DNA of 64,000 nucleotides from Photobacterium pectinilyticum (GCF_024357955.1 NZ_JANEYT010000008.1:57478-121477); one strand, 5' to 3'. Counted from the first letter of the stretch, positions 28,597 to 39,486 are shown. Numbers and translations: made by a program. The notes: generated by a model from the letters alone, not told the origin.

Positions 28597-29493
28597 TTAT
28601 TGTGGCAGGACCTTCCCAGCATAATGAGTCATCTGTTCAGACAAGTCAGACAATACCCCACTTTCCAGTGCCCAGTGATGCCAATACATTCTGCGAGTCA
28701 AGAAAGTATCCGGAGTCAGGTTAACCAATGTTCCTGCATCAAGCTCCTGCTGGATTTGGATCCGAGGAATAAGGCAATAGGCGATGCCCTCCACCGCCAT
28801 CCTGACAAAGGCCTCCGACGAACGCACCGTGTGCTTCATTACACTGCCAAAAGGCAGATTGAAATGCTGATGGATAAATCGCTCGTGCACATCATCGTGA
28901 TAATCGAATGCAACACTGGGTGCGGCCAGCAAGGTGTCGCGGTTTACCCCTTGGGAGAAATACTTATCAGCGAATGACGGACTGGCCACGCAGAGGAAAT
29001 CCACCCTGCCAAGATAATCAGCCACACATCCCGGCATCGGGGTAGACTCCATACTGATCGCCCCAACCACCTCGCCACCGCGCAGCTTATCCAGAGTTCG
29101 GGATTCATCTTCGATCATCAGATTGAGCTCAATCCGCCTTGAGCGCAACAAAGGACTCAGTGCAGGTAACAACCAAGTGGCCAGACTATCGGCATTGGTC
29201 GCGATAGACACCGACAATGGCTGGCTGCTTTCATCCGGTGTCAGCTCGGGTAACAGCTCTTGCTCGAGCAGGCGCACCCGACGATACAGCCCCAGCATTT
29301 TTTGTCCTGCCGCTGTTGGGCGTGGCGGCTGCTCCCTGACCAGCATGGGTTGGGCCATCAACTTTTCCAACTGCTTGATCCGCTGTGACACCGCCGATTG
29401 GGTAATACACAAGTACTCTGCTGCCCGCTCAAATCCCCGTTGGGATATCACCGCATCAAGCGCTTCAATCCATCGATAATCCAGTCCTCGCAC
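28597..29493 (-). CDS. argP: ArgP (IciA), LysR-family activator of argO
   Basis: 298 residues. The start codon is GTG at 29493, preceded by AGGTG. The HTH (about 5-62, [20 protein letters not shown]) is nearly identical to E. coli ArgP, and the effector domain ([13 protein letters not shown] near 105) is also conserved. With arginine it activates the exporter gene argO; lysine traps RNA polymerase at that promoter. Divergent from argO with a 176-bp control region between. Confidence 0.95.
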   Translation of the reverse strand: MRGLDYRWIEALDAVISQRGFERAAEYLCITQSAVSQRIKQLEKLMAQPMLVREQPPRPTAAGQKMLGLYRRVRLLEQELLPELTPDESSQPLSVSIATNADSLATWLLPALSPLLRSRRIELNLMIEDESRTLDKLRGGEVVGAISMESTPMPGCVADYLGRVDFLCVASPSFADKYFSQGVNRDTLLAAPSVAFDYHDDVHERFIHQHFNLPFGSVMKHTVRSSEAFVRMAVEGIAYCLIPRIQIQQELDAGTLVNLTPDTFLTRRMYWHHWALESGVLSDLSEQMTHYAGKVLPQ

Positions 29494-29669
29494 CTTTTTT
29501 CACCTACTTTGTATCTGTATCGCGCCTTCATTAGAAAGTCTAATATTACATAAATTTTATTAGTTGTACTTAACAGTAGTGGCAAGAGTATGCTTGCGCC
29601 AACACTTTCAATCCGGCCTCCCAGATACAGGGAGAAACCGAAATATCAGATAATAAGGTAAGCAGTAAA

Positions 29670-30302
29670 ATGAGCATTTGGGCGTTATTACAAGGATTTG
29701 GACTAGGCGCATCGATGATTATCCCGATAGGGGCACAGAACGCCTTCGTGCTCAATCAGGGAATAAAGCGCAATCACCACCTCACCACCGCGGCCATCTG
29801 CAGCGTACTTGATACCTTGTTTATTAGCCTAGGCATCTTTGGTGGCGGGGCATTACTATCCAGCAATGAAACCTTGCTGACCAGTGTCACTGTCGGCGGG
29901 ATCCTGTTCTTGACCTTTTATGGCTGCTTGTCATTAAGTAGCGCCCTTAGCAAGCCTTCCAAGCAAGAGCAGAACAAAGAGGTATTGGCCCACGGCCGCC
30001 GTGCCGTGATCCTCGGTGCACTGGCTGTCACCGTGCTTAATCCACACATGTACCTCGACACTGTGGTCATTCTGGGCTCTATCGGCGGCCAATTTGAAGG
30101 CAATGACCGCGTGGCCTTTGCCATCGGTACCATCCTGGCATCGTTTGTCTGGTTCTATACGCTATCGCTGGGCGCCGCTAAATTAGGGCCGGCATTGTCA
30201 AAACCCAAAGTAAAAGGCGGAATCGACCTCGCCGTTGCCGCTATGATGTTCTTCATAGCCAGCCGTCTGGTACAAGAATTATGGAGCCAATATGCAATCT
30301 GA
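29670..30302 (+). CDS. argO: ArgO, arginine exporter (LysE family)
   Basis: 210 residues with six hydrophobic segments (about 1-25, 38-60, 66-85, 113-135, 146-170, 183-203). The N-terminal GLGASMIIPIGAQNAFVLNQGI is the LysE/ArgO signature, and NPHMYLDTVVILGSI follows. It exports L-arginine and canavanine across the inner membrane. Overlaps the next gene by 11 bases, so a YbaK-family protein is co-translated with it. Confidence 0.96.
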   Translation: MSIWALLQGFGLGASMIIPIGAQNAFVLNQGIKRNHHLTTAAICSVLDTLFISLGIFGGGALLSSNETLLTSVTVGGILFLTFYGCLSLSSALSKPSKQEQNKEVLAHGRRAVILGALAVTVLNPHMYLDTVVILGSIGGQFEGNDRVAFAIGTILASFVWFYTLSLGAAKLGPALSKPKVKGGIDLAVAAMMFFIASRLVQELWSQYAI

Positions 30303-30786
30303 GAAGTTAGAACAAATTTACCTGAGTAATCTGGCCTTGTTTGGGCAAACCAGTGTCAGCTACCAGCAGTGGCAGCATGAAGCCATTTTGGATTATGAGA
30401 CCGATGAGAAAATTGCCAACGAGCTTGGCTGGACAGCCGCTCCGACCAAGAGTCTGTTCATGCGCCTCAAGGGCGGTGGCCACAGTCTGTTGCTGACTCA
30501 CCGCGACAGCCGGCTCGACAGTAAACTAGTCAAGCAGGTACTGGGAAAGAAGGTGTCAGTGTGCAGTCATGAAGAAATGACTGAGGTGATAGGCTGTATA
30601 CCCGGCGCAGTCTGTCCGTTCGGCCTGCCGGAAGAGATCTCCCTGTTGATAGATCCGGTTCTTTACCAGCATGACGAGCTGATGTTTACCCCGGGCAAGC
30701 CGGAGCTAACCTTTGCCTTTGCCAGCCGCGATCTCGACAAGCTACTGTCGGCACTGCCAAATACAGTGATCCCGCTGCCGAGTTAA
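30292..30786 (+). CDS. YbaK/prolyl-tRNA editing-like protein
   Basis: 164 residues with one YbaK-like fold: ELGWTAAPTKSLFMRLKG near 44-61, a conserved lysine at about 53, and the GCIPGAVCPFGLP loop (about 101-113), which is the aminoacyl-binding glycine loop of ProXp/YbaK. The substrate is unknown. Starts inside the end of argO. It is a second YbaK-type gene in the window, distinct from the one after ygfZ. Confidence 0.82.
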   Translation: MQSEKLEQIYLSNLALFGQTSVSYQQWQHEAILDYETDEKIANELGWTAAPTKSLFMRLKGGGHSLLLTHRDSRLDSKLVKQVLGKKVSVCSHEEMTEVIGCIPGAVCPFGLPEEISLLIDPVLYQHDELMFTPGKPELTFAFASRDLDKLLSALPNTVIPLPS

Positions 30787-30833
30787 TAATTCCAACCTAC
30801 ATAAATATTTGATCAGTATTGCTAGTTAAAATC
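30787..30833 (+). repeat. Partial copy (left part) of the TWATACCAA repeat element
   Basis: Starting CCAACCTAC, ATAAATATTTGATCAG and then GCTAGTTAAAATCGC: nearly identical to the left 45 bases of the 166-bp element at 48802. The right half is absent; the terminator at 30841 follows directly. It lies just after the YbaK-like gene. Confidence 0.75.
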
Positions 30834-30840
30834 GCACATA

Positions 30841-30870
30841 AAAAAATGGAGCCTTGCGGCTCCATTTTTT
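30841..30870. terminator. Bidirectional terminator
   Basis: AAAAAATGGAGCC, TTGC, GGCTCCATTTTTT. Serves the argO-ybaK side and the convergent mscS gene. Confidence 0.95.
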
Positions 30871-30883
30871 GTTGGTATCGATA

Positions 30884-31807
30884 TTACTGCTCGAGAGCCT
30901 TGTTGAGGTGGACATCCATCTGCGGATACGGGATCCCGATGTTTTCTTTATCCAACTCTTCTTTGATAGCCTGCATCAAATCGAAGTATACCGCCCAGTA
31001 ATCTGCGGTATTCACCCAAGGACGTACCGCGAAATTAACGGAGGAATCAGCCAGTGCCAATACACCCACCGTTGGCTCAGGATCTTTCAATATACGCGCA
31101 TCGGCTTCTATCACCCTAGTCAGCACCGCTTTGGTATGCTTGAGATCGGCATCATAAGAAACACCAATCACCAAGTCGATACGGCGGGTTTTATGGCGTG
31201 AATAGTTGGTGATTGGGCCACCAATAACCCCCGCATTCGGCACTACCACCATTTTATTGTCAGGGGTTTTCAGGATGGTAGAGAACACTTGGATCGACTC
31301 GACCGACCCAGATACCCCACCAATCTCAACAAAATCGCCCGACTTGAACGGACGGAAGGCAACGATCAATACACCGGCAGCGAAGTTTGACAGCGAGCCC
31401 TGCAAAGCCAAGCCAACGGCCAAACCGGCGGCACCGATCACGGCAACGACGGATGCCGTCTGTACACCGACGCGGCCCAAAGCAGCAATCAGTACAATCA
31501 CAAACAACAGGTAACGCACCAGCGATTGGAGAAACTCAACAACCGCCTCGTCCATATCTTTTCTGCGCAGCATTTTTGCCACGCCATTGGCAATGCTCTT
31601 GGTGATGATATTACCAATAAACAGGATCAACAACGCAGATAGGATGTTCACCCCGTACTGGATCAGTAGTTCCTGATTGTCAGCCACCCAAGTACCGGCA
31701 TTGAGCACGCCATTGGTCAAATCATTATCTTTGATGGTATCCACCACCGTATCTGCAACACCTGTGACGGTATCCGTTACGGTATCTGTAACACTACTCT
31801 CACTCAT
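30884..31807 (-). CDS. MscS-family mechanosensitive channel
   Basis: 307 residues from ATG 31807; a TTG six codons upstream is in frame but has no merit over the ATG. The N-terminal part is rich in TDTVT repeats. Three transmembrane helices follow (about 48-68, 86-106 and the pore helix 113-140, AAGLAVGLALQGSLSNFAAG), then the beta domain starting FKSGDFVEIGGVSGSVESI and the alpha-beta C-terminus. Small-conductance channel for turgor release. The GA-rich pore helix is closest to E. coli MscS itself. It sits between the argO and fbaA units, alone. Confidence 0.93.
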   Translation of the reverse strand: MSESSVTDTVTDTVTGVADTVVDTIKDNDLTNGVLNAGTWVADNQELLIQYGVNILSALLILFIGNIITKSIANGVAKMLRRKDMDEAVVEFLQSLVRYLLFVIVLIAALGRVGVQTASVVAVIGAAGLAVGLALQGSLSNFAAGVLIVAFRPFKSGDFVEIGGVSGSVESIQVFSTILKTPDNKMVVVPNAGVIGGPITNYSRHKTRRIDLVIGVSYDADLKHTKAVLTRVIEADARILKDPEPTVGVLALADSSVNFAVRPWVNTADYWAVYFDLMQAIKEELDKENIGIPYPQMDVHLNKALEQ

Positions 31808-32032
31808 ACCTTTCTCATCCTGCAAATATTATTTCCTTTCCCATCCCTAAAACTCGCGGGAGCACAAATAATCATAGGCTTAATTATGAAAATTACTTAT
31901 GCAATCACCACTATAACAGTGATTAATTGATTTTGCTGAGCACTAAAAGCGATTTTTCGCACCGAACAATATTGCTCGTCTAAAAAATCGCCAACAATAA
32001 ATTGGGAGGGTTCACAAACAAATGACAGGCAT

Positions 32033-32059
32033 AAAAAAACCCGCCGTAGCGGGTTTTTT
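32033..32059 (-). terminator. Terminator after fbaA
   Basis: AAAAAACCCGC, TACG, GCGGGTTTTTT on the minus strand, immediately after the fbaA stop at 32084. Confidence 0.95.
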
Positions 32060-32083
32060 CTTAGCTTAGCGCAGGACGTAAAA

Positions 32084-33160
32084 TTATAGTACGTCGATAG
32101 CGTTAAGGTCAGAGAATGCTTTCTCTAGGCGAGCAACCATTGAAGACTGACCAGCACGTAGCCATACGCGAGGATCGTAGTACTTCTTGTTTGGCGCAGC
32201 TTCACCAGTTGGGTTACCGATCTGGCCTTGTAGGAAGTCACGGTTTGCAGCTTCGTATTGACGAACGCCATCCCAGTTAGCCCACTGAGTATCAGTATCG
32301 ATGTTCATTTTGATAACACCGTAGCCGATAGACTCTTGGATTTCTGCTTCAGAAGAACCAGAACCACCGTGGAATACGAAGTTTAGAGCGTTAGGTGCAA
32401 TACCGAACTTCTCTGCACAGTATGCTTGAGAGTCACGTAGGATAGTTGGAGTCAGTACAACGTTACCCGCTTGGTAAACACCGTGTACGTTACCGAAAGA
32501 TGCCGCGATAGTGAAACGAGGGCTGATAGCAACTAGCTTCTCGTAAGCGTAAGCTACATCTTCAGGAGAAGTGTATAGCTCAGATGCGTCCATATCAGAG
32601 TTATCAACGCCGTCTTCTTCACCACCAGTACAACCTAGTTCGATTTCTAGTGTCATACCCATCTTAGCCATACGCTCTAGGTACTTACCAGAAATCTCGA
32701 TGTTCTCTTCTAGAGACTCTTCAGAAAGGTCAATCATGTGAGAAGAGAATAGAGGCTTACCAGTTTGCGCGAAGAACTCTTCACCCGCGTCTAGTAGACC
32801 GTCGATCCATGGAAGAAGTTTCTTAGCAGCGTGGTCAGTGTGAAGAATTACTGGCACACCGTAAGCTTCAGCTACAGCGTGTACGTATTTAGCACCAGCA
32901 ACAGCACCTTTAATTTGTGCTTCTTGACCTTCTAGCTTCAGGCCTTTACCAGCGAAGAATGCAGCACCGCCGTTAGAGAACTGAACAACAACTGGTGCTT
33001 TAACTTTTGCAGCAGCTTCTAGAACAGCGTTTACAGAGTCAGTGTTAACAACGTTAACCGCTGGAAGTGCGAACTTGTGCTCTTTAGCAATTTCAAAAAC
33101 TTTCTGTACGTCGTCGCCAGAAATAACACCAGGTTTTACAAAATCGAAGATCTTAGACAT
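32084..33160 (-). CDS. fbaA: FbaA, class II fructose-bisphosphate aldolase
   Basis: 358 residues, one less than E. coli. Zinc-dependent cleavage of fructose 1,6-bisphosphate. The zinc ligands are in VILHTDHAAKK (about 104-114), and the ELGCTGGEEDGVDNS loop (about 173-187) and the phosphate-binding FHGGSGSS (about 264-271) are present. Preferred codons suggest very high expression. Third gene of epd-pgk-fbaA in transcription order, with about 144 bases between pgk and fbaA. Confidence 0.98.
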   Translation of the reverse strand: MSKIFDFVKPGVISGDDVQKVFEIAKEHKFALPAVNVVNTDSVNAVLEAAAKVKAPVVVQFSNGGAAFFAGKGLKLEGQEAQIKGAVAGAKYVHAVAEAYGVPVILHTDHAAKKLLPWIDGLLDAGEEFFAQTGKPLFSSHMIDLSEESLEENIEISGKYLERMAKMGMTLEIELGCTGGEEDGVDNSDMDASELYTSPEDVAYAYEKLVAISPRFTIAASFGNVHGVYQAGNVVLTPTILRDSQAYCAEKFGIAPNALNFVFHGGSGSSEAEIQESIGYGVIKMNIDTDTQWANWDGVRQYEAANRDFLQGQIGNPTGEAAPNKKYYDPRVWLRAGQSSMVARLEKAFSDLNAIDVL

Positions 33161-33304
33161 AACAATAGTCCTATTTGCCTTGTTGTCTTATAAACAAAAA
33201 ACTGTGCAATCGTTTGCGAAACGCCCGTATTCTACAAAAACATGACATCATTCACAAACGATTAGTGCGGAAGTGCTTTGCCGGAACTCCCGCCCTCAAT
33301 TTAA

Positions 33305-34468
33305 TTAAGCTTTTGCACGCTCTTCTAGCATCGCAACAGCTGGAAGTACTTTACCTTCAACGAACTCAAGGAATGCACCACCACCTGTCGAGATGTAAGA
33401 AACGTCAGCTTTGATACCGAACTTGTCGATAGCTGCTAGCGTGTCACCACCACCGGCTACAGAGAAACCTGCAGATTCAGCGATTGCTTTAGAGATACCC
33501 GCGGTACCCGCTTCGAAGTTCTTGAACTCGAATACACCTACTGGGCCGTTCCAAAGGATAGTTTTTGCGTTGCCGATGATTTCAGCTAGTGCAGCCGTTG
33601 AATCTGGGCCAAGGTCGAAGATCATGTCGTCGTCTTGAACTTCAGAAACTTGCTTGATTTCAGCTTCAGCGTTCTCGTCGAATGCTTTTGCACAAGCAAC
33701 GTCAGTTGCAACTGGGATAGCACACTCTTTCATTAGCTTCTGCGCGGTTTCAACTAGGTCTGCTTCGTAAAGAGACTTACCTACGTTGTGGCCTTCAGCT
33801 GCGATGAATGTGTTCGCAATACCACCACCAACAACAAGTTGGTCAGCAATTTTAGATAGCGACTCAAGTACAGTTAGCTTAGTAGAAACTTTAGAACCGC
33901 CAACGATAGCAACGAGTGGACGCTCTGGGTTATCCATTGCTTTGCCTAGTGCTTCTAGCTCAGCAGCAAGAAGAGGACCCGCACATGCTACTGGCGCGTA
34001 AGTACCTACACCGTGTGTAGATGCTTGTGCACGGTGAGCCGTACCGAATGCGTCCATTACGAAGATGTCACACAGTGCAGCGTACTGCTTAGATAGTGCT
34101 TCTTCGTTCTTCTTCTCGCCTTTGTTGAAGCGAACGTTTTCAAGAACAACTAGCTCACCAGCGTTCAGCTCTAGGCCGTCTAGGTAGTCTTTTGCTAGTT
34201 TAACGTCGCAATCTAGCGCGTCGTTTAGGTAGTTAACAACAGGCTGTAGAGAGAACTCTTCCGCGTACTCGCCTTCAGTTGGACGACCCAGGTGAGAAGT
34301 AACCATTACTTTAGCGCCAGCTTCTAGGCACTGCTTGATAGTTGGTAGCGACGCAAGGATACGCGCATCAGAAGTTACTTTACCGTCTTTTACAGGAACG
34401 TTTAGGTCAGCACGGATGAATACGCGTTTACCCGCAAGTTCCAGATCAGTCATCTTGATTACAGACAT
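33305..34468 (-). CDS. pgk: Pgk, phosphoglycerate kinase
   Basis: 387 residues from ATG 34468, preceded by GAGAGGAC; an in-frame TTG start at 34486 does not match family N-termini. [11 protein letters not shown] (about 14-24) binds substrate, and SHLGRPTEG (about 57-65) and the nucleotide-binding GGGDTLAAI segment near the C-terminus are intact. It makes ATP from 1,3-bisphosphoglycerate. Between epd (80 bases upstream) and fbaA. Confidence 0.98.
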   Translation of the reverse strand: MSVIKMTDLELAGKRVFIRADLNVPVKDGKVTSDARILASLPTIKQCLEAGAKVMVTSHLGRPTEGEYAEEFSLQPVVNYLNDALDCDVKLAKDYLDGLELNAGELVVLENVRFNKGEKKNEEALSKQYAALCDIFVMDAFGTAHRAQASTHGVGTYAPVACAGPLLAAELEALGKAMDNPERPLVAIVGGSKVSTKLTVLESLSKIADQLVVGGGIANTFIAAEGHNVGKSLYEADLVETAQKLMKECAIPVATDVACAKAFDENAEAEIKQVSEVQDDDMIFDLGPDSTAALAEIIGNAKTILWNGPVGVFEFKNFEAGTAGISKAIAESAGFSVAGGGDTLAAIDKFGIKADVSYISTGGGAFLEFVEGKVLPAVAMLEERAKA

Positions 34469-34548
34469 GGTTTGTCCTCTCAACATTAAATTAATTTAAA
34501 ATCAAAGTTTTTATCGGCCCAGCGTCACTGCCAGACCCTAATAATTCG

Positions 34549-35625
34549 TTATAGCTTATCGCAAACCGCTGAGCTTTGCTCACCAGCCACTTCGGCTGTG
34601 TCGGCCGCATTCATTGCCAAGGCGGTGTCTAGCATTCGATTGGCGAATCCCCATTCATTATCACACCAGACCAACAGCTTAATCAGGTGCTGGTTACTTA
34701 CTCGGGTCTGGGTACCGTCGACAATCGCGCTATGGGGATCGTGATTGAAGTCTACAGAGACAAGCGGCACTTCGGTATAATCAACAATGCCATCTAATGT
34801 ACAACGAGATGCCTCGGCCAGTGATTGATTTACGTCATTAACTTTCACATTTGTTTTTACAGTGACACTCAAATCCATCGCGGTGACGTTAATTGTCGGC
34901 ACGCGCACAGAGATCGCTTCAAATTTGTCAGAAAATTTCGGAAATATACGGCCAATCCCCAGGTGAAGCTTAGTATCAACAGGAATAATTGACTGGCTGG
35001 CAGCTCGGGTACGGCGTAGATCGCTGTGGTAAGCATCGATGACTTGTTGGTCATTCATTGCCGAATGGATGGTGGTAATGGTGCCGGATTCGATACCGAA
35101 GGCGTCATCCAGCACTTTGATAACAGGGACAATACAGTTGGTGGTGCAAGAGCCATTAGAGACAATATTGTGCTCAGACTTGAGCGAGTCGTGGTTCACA
35201 CCATAGATAATGGTATTGTCGATATCATTTGCAGCAGGATGGGAAAACAACACTTTTTTGGCGCCCGCTTTGATATGGGCTTCGCCGTCGGCGCGACTGC
35301 CAAAGATACCGGTACAATCCAAGACAATGTCGACATCTAGATCCTTCCAGGGCAGCAAGTGGATTTCGTTTTGGTGAAGAATACGGATACTGTCTTTCAC
35401 GCCGTTTTCATGAGCAATAAAAAGATGCTCCTGATCATGGCTGACAGGCTTAAAAAAGCGTCCATGGCTGGTGTCATACTGGAGCAAATGAGCCATACCT
35501 TCAGGCTCAGCCAGTTCATTGACCGCCACGACTTTGATGTGATGATCTTTACCGCTTTCGTACAGTGCCCGAAGCACACTGCGACCAATACGGCCAAATC
35601 CATTAATTGCGACTTTTAGTGTCAT
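34549..35625 (-). CDS. epd: Epd, erythrose-4-phosphate dehydrogenase
   Basis: 358 residues of the GAPDH superfamily. The Rossmann motif [16 protein letters not shown] is at about 6-21, the catalytic cysteine in SNGSCTTNC (about 154-160). Position upstream of pgk and fbaA identifies it as Epd (GapB) rather than GapA. It oxidises erythrose 4-phosphate to erythronate 4-phosphate, feeding vitamin B6 synthesis along with PdxJ, which is elsewhere in the window. Upstream is an open 185-base promoter region. Confidence 0.96.
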   Translation of the reverse strand: MTLKVAINGFGRIGRSVLRALYESGKDHHIKVVAVNELAEPEGMAHLLQYDTSHGRFFKPVSHDQEHLFIAHENGVKDSIRILHQNEIHLLPWKDLDVDIVLDCTGIFGSRADGEAHIKAGAKKVLFSHPAANDIDNTIIYGVNHDSLKSEHNIVSNGSCTTNCIVPVIKVLDDAFGIESGTITTIHSAMNDQQVIDAYHSDLRRTRAASQSIIPVDTKLHLGIGRIFPKFSDKFEAISVRVPTINVTAMDLSVTVKTNVKVNDVNQSLAEASRCTLDGIVDYTEVPLVSVDFNHDPHSAIVDGTQTRVSNQHLIKLLVWCDNEWGFANRMLDTALAMNAADTAEVAGEQSSAVCDKL

Positions 35626-35810
35626 ATCCGTGCTACAAAATTAATAAGCCGCGTTAGTGTATAACAAGCACCTCTGAGAATCACCATAAATGTGAGCAGA
35701 GTCACCCAAGCAACCAAACCACCATTACTTCAATAGCTTACAGTTAAAACCGCGCATTCTAACGGGTCTTTACCAGCAATACCTTACGTGACAATGGTCT
35801 CATTTTATAT

Positions 35811-35842
35811 AAAAAAAGCCCCCTGTCCGGGGTCTTTTTTTT
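35811..35842 (-). terminator. Terminator after tkt
   Basis: On the minus strand AAAAGACCCC, GGACAG, GGGGGCTTTTTTT forms a stem with one mismatch and a long T-run, 58 bases beyond the tkt stop. Confidence 0.85.
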
Positions 35843-35899
35843 AACCTTCGAAATAAATCGCTACGTGAACAGCACTCAGCGACTTAATTCTAATCACGC

Positions 35900-37894
35900 T
35901 TATGCCAACACTTCTTTCGCCGTGTTAACCACGTTCTCGGTAGTGAAGCCGAACATCTTGAATAGTTCACCTGCAGGGGCAGATTCACCGAATGTCGTCA
36001 TACCGATGATCTTGCCACCAAAGCCAACATACTTGTACCAGAAGTCAGCAATACCCGCTTCAACAGCAACACGTGCCGTTACATCAGATGGCAATACTGC
36101 TTCACGATAAGCCGCATCTTGCTTATCGAACAAATCTGTCGATGGCATAGATACTACGCGTACCTGCTTACCTTCAGTCGATAGTTGGGCTGCTGCTTCA
36201 ACTGCTAGCTCAACTTCAGAACCCGTTGCGATAAGGATAAGCTCTGGCTTACCTTCACAATCTTTCAGGATGTAACCACCCTTGGCGATGTCTGCAACCT
36301 GTGCTTCTGTACGCTCTTGCTGTGCCAGGTTCTGACGCGAGAAGATCAGTGATGTTGGGCCGTCTTTACGCTCGATAGCCAGTTTCCAAGCCACTGCAGA
36401 TTCAACCTGATCACATGGACGCCATGTGCTCATGTTTGGTGTTAGACGAAGTGATGCAATCTGCTCAACTGGCTGGTGAGTCGGACCATCTTCACCCAGA
36501 CCGATAGAGTCGTGTGTGTAAACTTGGATGTTCTGCACTTTCATCAGTGCCGCCATACGCATTGCGTTACGCGCGTATTCCATGAACATTAGGAAAGTTG
36601 CACCGTATGGTACAAAACCACCGTGCAGAGCAATACCGTTCATGATCGCGGTCATGCCGAATTCACGTACACCGTAGTGGATGTAGTTACCAGAGAAGTC
36701 ATTCGCTTCTAGTGACTTAGAACCAGACCACATCGTCAGGTTAGAAGGCGCCAGGTCAGCAGAGCCGCCCATGAACTCAGGAAGCATCTGGCCAAACGCT
36801 TCAAGCGCGTTTTGAGAAGCTTTACGTGATGCGATGTTGGCAGGGTTAGCTTGCAGATCAGCGATGATAGCGTTCGCTTTCTCTTCCCACTGTGCAGGTA
36901 GATCGCCATTCACACGGCGCTTGTACTCAGCGGCTAGCTCAGGATAAGCGGCTTCATAAGCGGCGAACTTATCGTTCCATGCCGCTTCTTTCGCTGCGCC
37001 AGCTTCTTTCGCATCCCACTCAGCTGCGATATCAGCAGGGATCTCGAATGGGCCGTGGTTCCAGCCAAGGAACTCGCGAGCCGCTGCGATTTCGTCATGA
37101 CCCAGTGGTGCACCGTGACAGTCATGCGTACCCGCTTTGTTCGGTGAACCGAAGCCGATAATCGTCTTGGTACAGATAAGAGTCGGACGTGGGTCCGCTT
37201 TTGCCGCTTCAATCGCAGCGTTGATCGCGTCAGCGTCGTGGCCGTCAACAGCAGGGATCACATGCCAGCCGTATGCTTCGAAACGCTTAGGCGTATCGTC
37301 AGAGAACCAACCTTCAACTTCACCGTCGATAGAGATGCCGTTGTCATCCCAGAAAGCAACTAGCTTGCCCAGACCCAATGTGCCAGCAAGAGAACACGCT
37401 TCGTGAGAGATACCTTCCATCAGACAGCCATCGCCCATGAACACGTAAGTGTGGTGGTCAACGATGTCGTGGCCTTCGCGGTTGAACTGGGCTGCAAGGG
37501 CTTTTTCAGCCATCGCCATACCCACACCGTTTGTGATGCCCTGGCCTAGAGGACCAGTCGTTGTTTCAACACCCGGTGCGTAACCATATTCTGGGTGGCC
37601 AGGTGTTTTTGAGTGTAGCTGGCGGAAATTTTTCAGATCGTCGATAGACAGATCGTAGCCAGTCAGGTGAAGCAGAGAATAAATCAGCATTGAACCATGG
37701 CCGTTTGACAGGATAAAACGGTCGCGATCAGCCCACTCAGGATTTTGTGGGTTATGGTTCATGTGGCCACGCCACAGTACTTCAGCGATATCAGCCATAC
37801 CCATAGGTGCACCCGGGTGGCCAGAGTTAGCTTGTTGAACACCGTCCATGCTTAGGGCACGGATTGCATTAGCAAGATCTTTACGAGAAGACAT
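35900..37894 (-). CDS. tktA: Transketolase
   Basis: 664 residues, as E. coli TktA (663). Thiamine diphosphate enzyme of the pentose phosphate pathway. The TPP motif spans [18 protein letters not shown] (about 154-171) and ends at DDNGISIDG (about 184-192); the pyrimidine domain starts near residue 355 and the catalytic His in [17 protein letters not shown] (about 466) is intact. High codon bias. Located between epd (rightward neighbour in coordinate terms on the left) and metK, as in V. cholerae. Confidence 0.98.
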   Translation of the reverse strand: MSSRKDLANAIRALSMDGVQQANSGHPGAPMGMADIAEVLWRGHMNHNPQNPEWADRDRFILSNGHGSMLIYSLLHLTGYDLSIDDLKNFRQLHSKTPGHPEYGYAPGVETTTGPLGQGITNGVGMAMAEKALAAQFNREGHDIVDHHTYVFMGDGCLMEGISHEACSLAGTLGLGKLVAFWDDNGISIDGEVEGWFSDDTPKRFEAYGWHVIPAVDGHDADAINAAIEAAKADPRPTLICTKTIIGFGSPNKAGTHDCHGAPLGHDEIAAAREFLGWNHGPFEIPADIAAEWDAKEAGAAKEAAWNDKFAAYEAAYPELAAEYKRRVNGDLPAQWEEKANAIIADLQANPANIASRKASQNALEAFGQMLPEFMGGSADLAPSNLTMWSGSKSLEANDFSGNYIHYGVREFGMTAIMNGIALHGGFVPYGATFLMFMEYARNAMRMAALMKVQNIQVYTHDSIGLGEDGPTHQPVEQIASLRLTPNMSTWRPCDQVESAVAWKLAIERKDGPTSLIFSRQNLAQQERTEAQVADIAKGGYILKDCEGKPELILIATGSEVELAVEAAAQLSTEGKQVRVVSMPSTDLFDKQDAAYREAVLPSDVTARVAVEAGIADFWYKYVGFGGKIIGMTTFGESAPAGELFKMFGFTTENVVNTAKEVLA

Positions 37895-38151
37895 GTCTGC
37901 TCCAGAAATTCGTAGACGTTGAATATTCGGCTACCCTTACCATCAATGATTCAGGTTAGCCGCAGTTCGGCGGGCGGGTATTGTCGCAAAGACTGGGCTA
38001 TAACTGCAAACGATTTCCTGAGAAAAATAAGTTCTATATCAAGGTCATGGTTGTCATGCCACATCCGTACTCAAGGCAACTAACTGTAATAAAAGCGTTA
38101 CAGGGAAAACGTTTGCTTTCTTTTGGCCAAAATATCCCTACTTGTTGCAAG

Positions 38152-38179
38152 TTGATTTTTAACCAGTAAAAGGTATTAT
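38152..38179 (+). promoter_or_regulatory. metK promoter
   Basis: TTGATT (38152-38157), 16 bases, TATTAT (38174-38179). The MetJ boxes begin at the next base, over the expected start site. Confidence 0.65.
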
Positions 38180-38219
38180 GGCCGTCTAGACGGAGGTAGC
38201 TCTATACATACAAACGTAT
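38180..38219 (+). promoter_or_regulatory. MetJ operator (met boxes) of metK
   Basis: Five 8-mers in register: GGCCGTCT, AGACGGAG, GTAGCTCT, ATACATAC and AAACGTAT against the MetJ box AGACGTCT. The junction CGTCTAGACG equals two perfectly abutting boxes. It lies directly after the -10 hexamer and would let MetJ plus SAM repress metK. Confidence 0.75.
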
Positions 38220-38300
38220 ATCCGTACGCAACTGCGTGATTGATATCATAAGCATATAGAGCTCAAGTTTTTCAATTAACATATTTTTATGGGAGCGCTC

Positions 38301-39455
38301 ATGGCGAAGCACCTGTTTACTTCTGAATCTGTATCAGAAGGCCATCCAGACAAAATTGCAGATCAGATTTCAGATGCAGTATTGGATGCGATCTTGGAGC
38401 AAGATCCGAAAGCACGTGTTGCGTGTGAGACTTACGTAAAAACCGGTATGGTGATGGTTGGTGGTGAAATCACCACTTCAGCATGGGTTGATATCGAAGA
38501 AATCACTCGTGAAACCGTACGTGAAATCGGTTATGTAAACTCAGAAATGGGTTTCGATGCTAACTCTTGTGCGGTACTAAGCGCAATCGGCAAGCAGTCT
38601 CCAGACATCAACCAAGGTGTTGACCGTGAAGACCCACGCGAGCTAGGTGCTGGCGACCAAGGTATCATGTTCGGTTACGCAACCAACGAAACTGACGTAC
38701 TGATGCCTGCACCTGTGACTTATGCCCACCGCCTCGTTGAGCGCCAAGCAAAAGTACGTAAAAATGGTGCCCTACCTTGGCTTCGCCCTGATGCGAAAAG
38801 CCAGGTAACGTTTGCCTACGACCAAGGTAAAATCGTTGGTATCGATGCAGTAGTACTTTCTACTCAGCACTGCGACAGCATTGAACTACCAGTACTGCAA
38901 GAAGCAGTAATGGAAGAAATCATCAAGCCAGTTCTTCCTTCAGAGTGGCTGAACAAAGACACCAAGTACTTCATCAACCCAACCGGCCGTTTCGTAATCG
39001 GTGGCCCAATGGGTGACTGTGGTCTAACGGGTCGTAAGATCATCGTAGATACCTACGGCGGCGCAGCTCGTCACGGTGGCGGTGCATTCTCTGGTAAAGA
39101 TCCATCGAAAGTTGACCGCTCGGCAGCATACGCAGCACGTTATGTAGCGAAGAACATCATCGCTGCAGGCATGGCTGACCGTTGTGAAATCCAGCTGTCT
39201 TACGCTATCGGTGTTGCCGATCCAACATCTATCATGATCGAAACATTCGGTACTGAAAAAGTATCTCACGATATCATCGTAGAAGCAGTACGCCAGCACT
39301 TCGACCTGCGCCCATACGGTCTGATCGAAATGCTTGACCTACTTAAGCCTATGTACAAGAAGACAGCGGCATACGGTCACTTCGGTCGTGAAGAATTCCC
39401 ATGGGAAAAAACTGACAAAGCCGACATCCTGCGCGACTTCGCCAACATCAAGTAA
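38301..39455 (+). CDS. metK: MetK, S-adenosylmethionine synthetase
   Basis: 384 residues from ATG 38301, preceded by GGGAGC; the in-frame ATG at 38289 lacks a site and the family starts [18 protein letters not shown]. Also visible: [12 protein letters not shown] (about 114-125), [18 protein letters not shown] (about 257-274, phosphate loop). It makes SAM from methionine and ATP. Divergent from tkt across a 406-bp gap (37895-38300). Besides the promoter and MetJ boxes the gap holds PurR-like sites at 38004 and 38103 and a TyrR-like palindrome at 38085. Confidence 0.99.
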   Translation: MAKHLFTSESVSEGHPDKIADQISDAVLDAILEQDPKARVACETYVKTGMVMVGGEITTSAWVDIEEITRETVREIGYVNSEMGFDANSCAVLSAIGKQSPDINQGVDREDPRELGAGDQGIMFGYATNETDVLMPAPVTYAHRLVERQAKVRKNGALPWLRPDAKSQVTFAYDQGKIVGIDAVVLSTQHCDSIELPVLQEAVMEEIIKPVLPSEWLNKDTKYFINPTGRFVIGGPMGDCGLTGRKIIVDTYGGAARHGGGAFSGKDPSKVDRSAAYAARYVAKNIIAAGMADRCEIQLSYAIGVADPTSIMIETFGTEKVSHDIIVEAVRQHFDLRPYGLIEMLDLLKPMYKKTAAYGHFGREEFPWEKTDKADILRDFANIK

Positions 39456-39486
39456 GCGTTAAGTTTGTTAGCTACAGTCTGATTGT

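Noticed and set aside
28237..28977. 246-codon plus-strand frame
   Set aside because: Shadow of the SIMPL gene and argP, both well supported on the minus strand.
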